NCBI RefSeq assembly: GCF_000376845.1
Contig: NZ_AQXY01000027.1
Coordinates: 124,001-188,000, forward strand
Direction of reading: 5' to 3'
DNA length: 64,000 nt
Source of the DNA: Thioalkalivibrio sp. ALE14
Lineage (GTDB): Bacteria; Pseudomonadota; Gammaproteobacteria; Ectothiorhodospirales; Ectothiorhodospiraceae
Made by a program: the position numbers and the translations under genes. Below the pieces are notes generated by a model. It was not told the origin of the DNA. It saw nothing but the letters and a program-made list of their open reading frames with translations, and did not search any database. This document shows positions 62,106 through 64,000 of this stretch, piece after piece (the stretch's first letter is position 1; the number at the start of each line of letters is the position of its first letter).

Positions 62106-62324
62106 TTACGCATCCTTGCGGAACGCCATCATCGCCCGCTTGTTGGCGCACGCCTCATCCGCCTCGGCAACCTCCGACCCGCACACATCGCACACGGCGT
62201 AACGCAACGGAATCGTCCCTTCCACACCGGCATGCTCCACCTGCTGAGTCGACTCCCGAGGCTCAAGCCGACCCTCACCACAGGCCGGACAAACGCGCTC
62301 TTTGCTTGCGGTGGTTTGGCTCAT
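62106..62324 (-). pseudogene. Truncated MqsA/YgiT-type antitoxin
   Basis: A 72-residue frame with a YgiT-type zinc finger: RVCPACGEGRLEPRESTQQV, then YAVCDVCGSEVAEADEACAN and KRAMMAFRKDA before a TAA. In MqsA proteins the -AFRK-x-A- segment continues as -x-GLLTGxE- into a helix-turn-helix. Here the TAA takes the place of one codon, GLLTG follows in frame, and the helix-turn-helix is gone. GAGGGAATCTGAC precedes the ATG at 62324. No MqsR toxin is seen upstream, where the IS110 copy sits. The remaining zinc-finger protein could still be made. Confidence 0.6.
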
Positions 62325-62344
62325 GTCAGATTCCCTCCGCCCGT

Positions 62345-62370
62345 CATTCGCGGGCGAGCCCGCTCCCACA
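62345..62370 (-). repeat. REP element (GTGGGAGC type)
   Basis: Read on the minus strand, TGTGGGAGCGGGCTCGCCCG followed by CGAATG is a canonical REP head and stem. It lies between the mqsA-like ATG and the IS110 left end. Confidence 0.85.
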
Positions 62371-62392
62371 AAACCCCGGCACCCCGTAGGAG

Positions 62393-63551
62393 ATTCTATG
62401 TCTCTCCACAAGGGATCTTAGGTTGGTAATCGGTCTGATTTTTCATCAGGGCGAAGGCGACGCGGGCCAGCTTTCGAGCCAAGGCGTTCAGGGCCTGGGT
62501 CGTCGCCAGGCCACGGTCCAGGCAGCGCTGGTAGTAGTCGCTCCAGGCGGCTTTCGACTTGGCCTGCATCGCGGCCAGATAGAGCAGCCGTCGCAACTCT
62601 GGATCGCCCTGTTTGGTGAGTTTGCGCTGCCCCCGTTTCGTGCCGGAGTCGCGTATGCGGACATCCAGCCCCAGGAAGGCAACGAACGCATCACCGCTGC
62701 GGAAGGCCCCCCGCTGGAACGCCATGGTCAGGCCTGCCGCGGTGAGCGGACCGACGCCCTCGATCTGCTGGCAGCGCCGGGCGTGATCCGACCAGCCGGC
62801 GCGACCGACCGTCTCGCGCAGCACACGCTGGAGGACGGCATCCAGCCGGCCGATCTCCCGGAGCAGATCCTTCAGGTTGGACTGCAGTTCGGGTACGCCT
62901 CGCAGGCTCTGCTCCAGCATGACCCGTGCCCGCACCAGCGTGGCACGCCGGCGCAACAGCTTTTGCAGGGTCCGGTAACCCTCGGGCGGCGGTGTCCAGG
63001 GGCGCAGTTCGTCCTGCTCGCGTTGCAGATAACGCACCAGCAGCCGGGCATCCCCGGCATCGGTCTTGGCCCGGCCACCGATGCTCTCGCGGTAGCGATT
63101 GAGGCGATAGCCATTGACCAGATACACCCGGTGGCCCTGATGATGAGCCTCCAGCGCCAGGGCCAGGTGATAGTCGTTGGTGGCTTCCAGGGCGAAGTCG
63201 GCCGGACCCTCCAGGCTACGGACCCAGCGACGGATCGCCGGGAGCTCGTTGGGACACGGATGTGCGGTTTCACCGTCAATACTGATCCACAACTCGGCCT
63301 TGCCGACATCGACCCCGATCCGATGCGTTGCCATCATCACACCTCCCGGGCTAGCTTGGAGTGGTCTGTCGGGGCCTCACCGAACGCTGGCTTGCCATCT
63401 ATCGTCGGTCCCGAGCCGATCGATTCCTTATCGGCGTTTAAGGTGAGGGGTGGGACGAACTCTCCTACCGTCTGTGCCACAGGCCAGATGCGGGCCTCGT
63501 CCCTCCACCCCGACAGACCCTTTCTAGGCCTGCCACGGGTAAACATACAAG
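62393..63551 (-). mobile_element. IS110-family insertion sequence inserted in a REP
   Basis: The transposase gene (62396-63340) plus about 210 bp of upstream non-coding DNA form the element. Left of it the chromosome ends in GTAGGAG (62386-62392). Right of it the sequence resumes as CGGGCTTGCCCGCGAA (from 63552). Joined, these give GTAGGAG-CGGGCTTGCCCGC, an intact REP. That fixes the boundaries to within a base or two and shows the target was a REP. There are no terminal inverted repeats, as usual for IS110. Confidence 0.85.
62396..63340 (-). CDS. IS110-family transposase (DEDD)
   Basis: A 314-residue transposase with an intact frame. The N-terminal RuvC-like DEDD domain has RIGVDVGKAELWIS (Asp), FALEATNDYHLALA (Glu) and RAKTDAGDARLLVRYL (Asp-x2-Asp). 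The C-terminal transposase_20 domain has IEGVGPLTAAGLTMAFQRGA, FVAFLGLDVRIRDSGTKRGQ and KLTKQGDPELRRLLYLAAMQ, including the conserved Ser. GGGAGGT precedes the ATG cluster at 63340-63332. Such enzymes cut and paste without target-site cleavage patterns typical of DDE elements. Confidence 0.95.
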   Translation of the reverse strand: MMMATHRIGVDVGKAELWISIDGETAHPCPNELPAIRRWVRSLEGPADFALEATNDYHLALALEAHHQGHRVYLVNGYRLNRYRESIGGRAKTDAGDARLLVRYLQREQDELRPWTPPPEGYRTLQKLLRRRATLVRARVMLEQSLRGVPELQSNLKDLLREIGRLDAVLQRVLRETVGRAGWSDHARRCQQIEGVGPLTAAGLTMAFQRGAFRSGDAFVAFLGLDVRIRDSGTKRGQRKLTKQGDPELRRLLYLAAMQAKSKAAWSDYYQRCLDRGLATTQALNALARKLARVAFALMKNQTDYQPKIPCGET

Positions 63552-63617
63552 CGGGCTTGCCCGCGAATGCGGCGGCGGGTTGGGCCCACACCCCGCCGTT
63601 CGCGGCCAAGGCCGCTC
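63341..63617. other. IS110 upstream non-coding end and flanking REPs
   Basis: 63341-63551 is the non-coding end of the IS110 element; in IS110 relatives this flank encodes the bridge RNA that pairs with target and donor DNA. Beyond it are the interrupted REP half (63552-63570) and an inverted REP (63599-63620; minus strand GTAGGAGCGGCCTTGGCCGC then GAACGG). Confidence 0.65.
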
Positions 63618-64000
63618 CTACAAGCGGAGATCGGCCGCCTCGGCCGGCAGGGCCGACTTCACGTCGAACACCACGGCATTCTCGCGGCCCAGGCGGCGTA
63701 CGCCTTCGCCGCCCAGCGCCACGAACTCCCGGTGCGGCACGGCCAGCACCACTGCATCATACGCGCCGGCCTCCGGTTTTCCTTCCAGCAGGTCCACGGC
63801 GTACTCCTCACGCGCTTAGGCGGTATCCACCCACGGGTCCCACACGTCCACCTGCGCGTTGTAGCTCTGCAGGTCCTCGATGATGTCCACCACCCGGGTG
63901 TTGCGAACATCCGGGCAGTTCTCCTTGAACGCCAGCCCCATCACCAGGATGCGCGAGCCCACCACCGGGAAGCCCTTGCGGATCATCGCCTTCACCAGGC
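63618..64000 (-). pseudogene. Nucleotide-sugar dehydrogenase C-terminus with in-frame stop, partial
   Basis: The C-terminal domain of a UDP-sugar dehydrogenase (TviB/WbpA/WbpO-like), entering from beyond the window. [20 protein letters not shown] then [20 protein letters not shown] holds the conserved FKE-x-x-x-D-x-R-x-[ST] signature. After PWVDTA a TAA (63818-63816) interrupts the frame, which continues as AREEYAVDLLEGKPEAGAYD and VVLAVPHREF to a TAG at 63618. The expected residue at the TAA would be an acidic one (WDPWVD-x-x-E-A-x-x-EY), so one base change (GAA or GAG to TAA/TAG) explains it. Function would be sugar oxidation for the surface glycan. Confidence 0.8.

Noticed and set aside
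62423-63883. A 486-codon plus-strand frame across the IS110
   Set aside because: It is antisense to the transposase and runs through the IS end and REPs; no domain.
1-64000. tRNA or rRNA genes, including as island integration sites
   Set aside because: No cloverleaf with a T-loop or conserved rRNA segment was recognised in the intergenic regions I read. A dedicated tRNA search would be needed for certainty.

Overview
This 64 kb window comes from a high-GC gammaproteobacterium chromosome. The evidence is a RecBCD operon in recC-recB-recD order, a prfB-lysS pair with the classic RF2 programmed frameshift, a tripartite RND-TolC pump, MscS and MtgA homologues, and REP elements of the GTAGGAGC...GCGAAG type known from pseudomonads and relatives. 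An Ectothiorhodospiraceae-like lineage (for example Thioalkalivibrio) would fit, but that is inference; there is no rRNA or other phylogenetic marker here.

Layout. 1-5.6 kb: a translationally coupled RND efflux operon (adaptor cut by the window edge, permease, TolC-like channel). 5.7-7.2 kb: a tightly overlapping minus-strand operon of four small genes (unknown protein, DCC thiol oxidoreductase-like protein, DUF2256 zinc ribbon, periplasmic histidine phosphatase). 7.4-13.4 kb: mtgA, an MscS-family channel, a YugP-like membrane metallopeptidase coupled to a zinc-ribbon methyltransferase, then a Q/M/G-rich exported protein with a strong terminator. 13.5-20.3 kb: a glycogen/alpha-glucan locus, glgC-GH57-malQ on the minus strand with glgB divergent. 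20.4-27.4 kb: a PQQ-type sugar dehydrogenase, lysS and prfB, an RpfE-like protein coupled to a PsiE-family protein, and a DUF255/thioredoxin-like protein. 27.5-37.3 kb: a signalling block with two chemoreceptors, an RhlE-type helicase and two GGDEF-EAL proteins. 37.5-39.7 kb: a small Rossmann protein, an archaeal-type XPF/ERCC4 nuclease and a Phd-VapC toxin-antitoxin pair. 39.8-49.2 kb: recD, recB and recC with 4-bp overlaps. 49.3-54.1 kb: a large PAS-GGDEF-EAL protein, a DUF302 protein and two tiny genes behind an FNR-like box.

54.1-64 kb is an accessory surface-polysaccharide island, nearly all on the minus strand: a WcaJ/PglC-type sugar transferase, a nucleotide-sugar epimerase, a GT4 glycosyltransferase and a nucleotide-sugar dehydrogenase with an in-frame stop. 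It is interrupted by REP/BIME repeats, a VapBC pair, a DUF234-type ATPase with a palindromic operator, a duplicated epimerase tail, an IS110 element sitting inside a REP, and remnants of a DUF2235 gene and of an MqsA-SecB toxin-antitoxin-chaperone module.

No single novel system stands out with certainty. The best candidates for follow-up are the MqsA/SecB-like remnant, the REP-targeted IS110, the MITE-like nested palindrome at 28.8 kb, the FNR-boxed small-protein pair and the attenuator-like leader of the 49.3-52.6 kb GGDEF-EAL gene. No rRNA, tRNA or CRISPR array was recognised.
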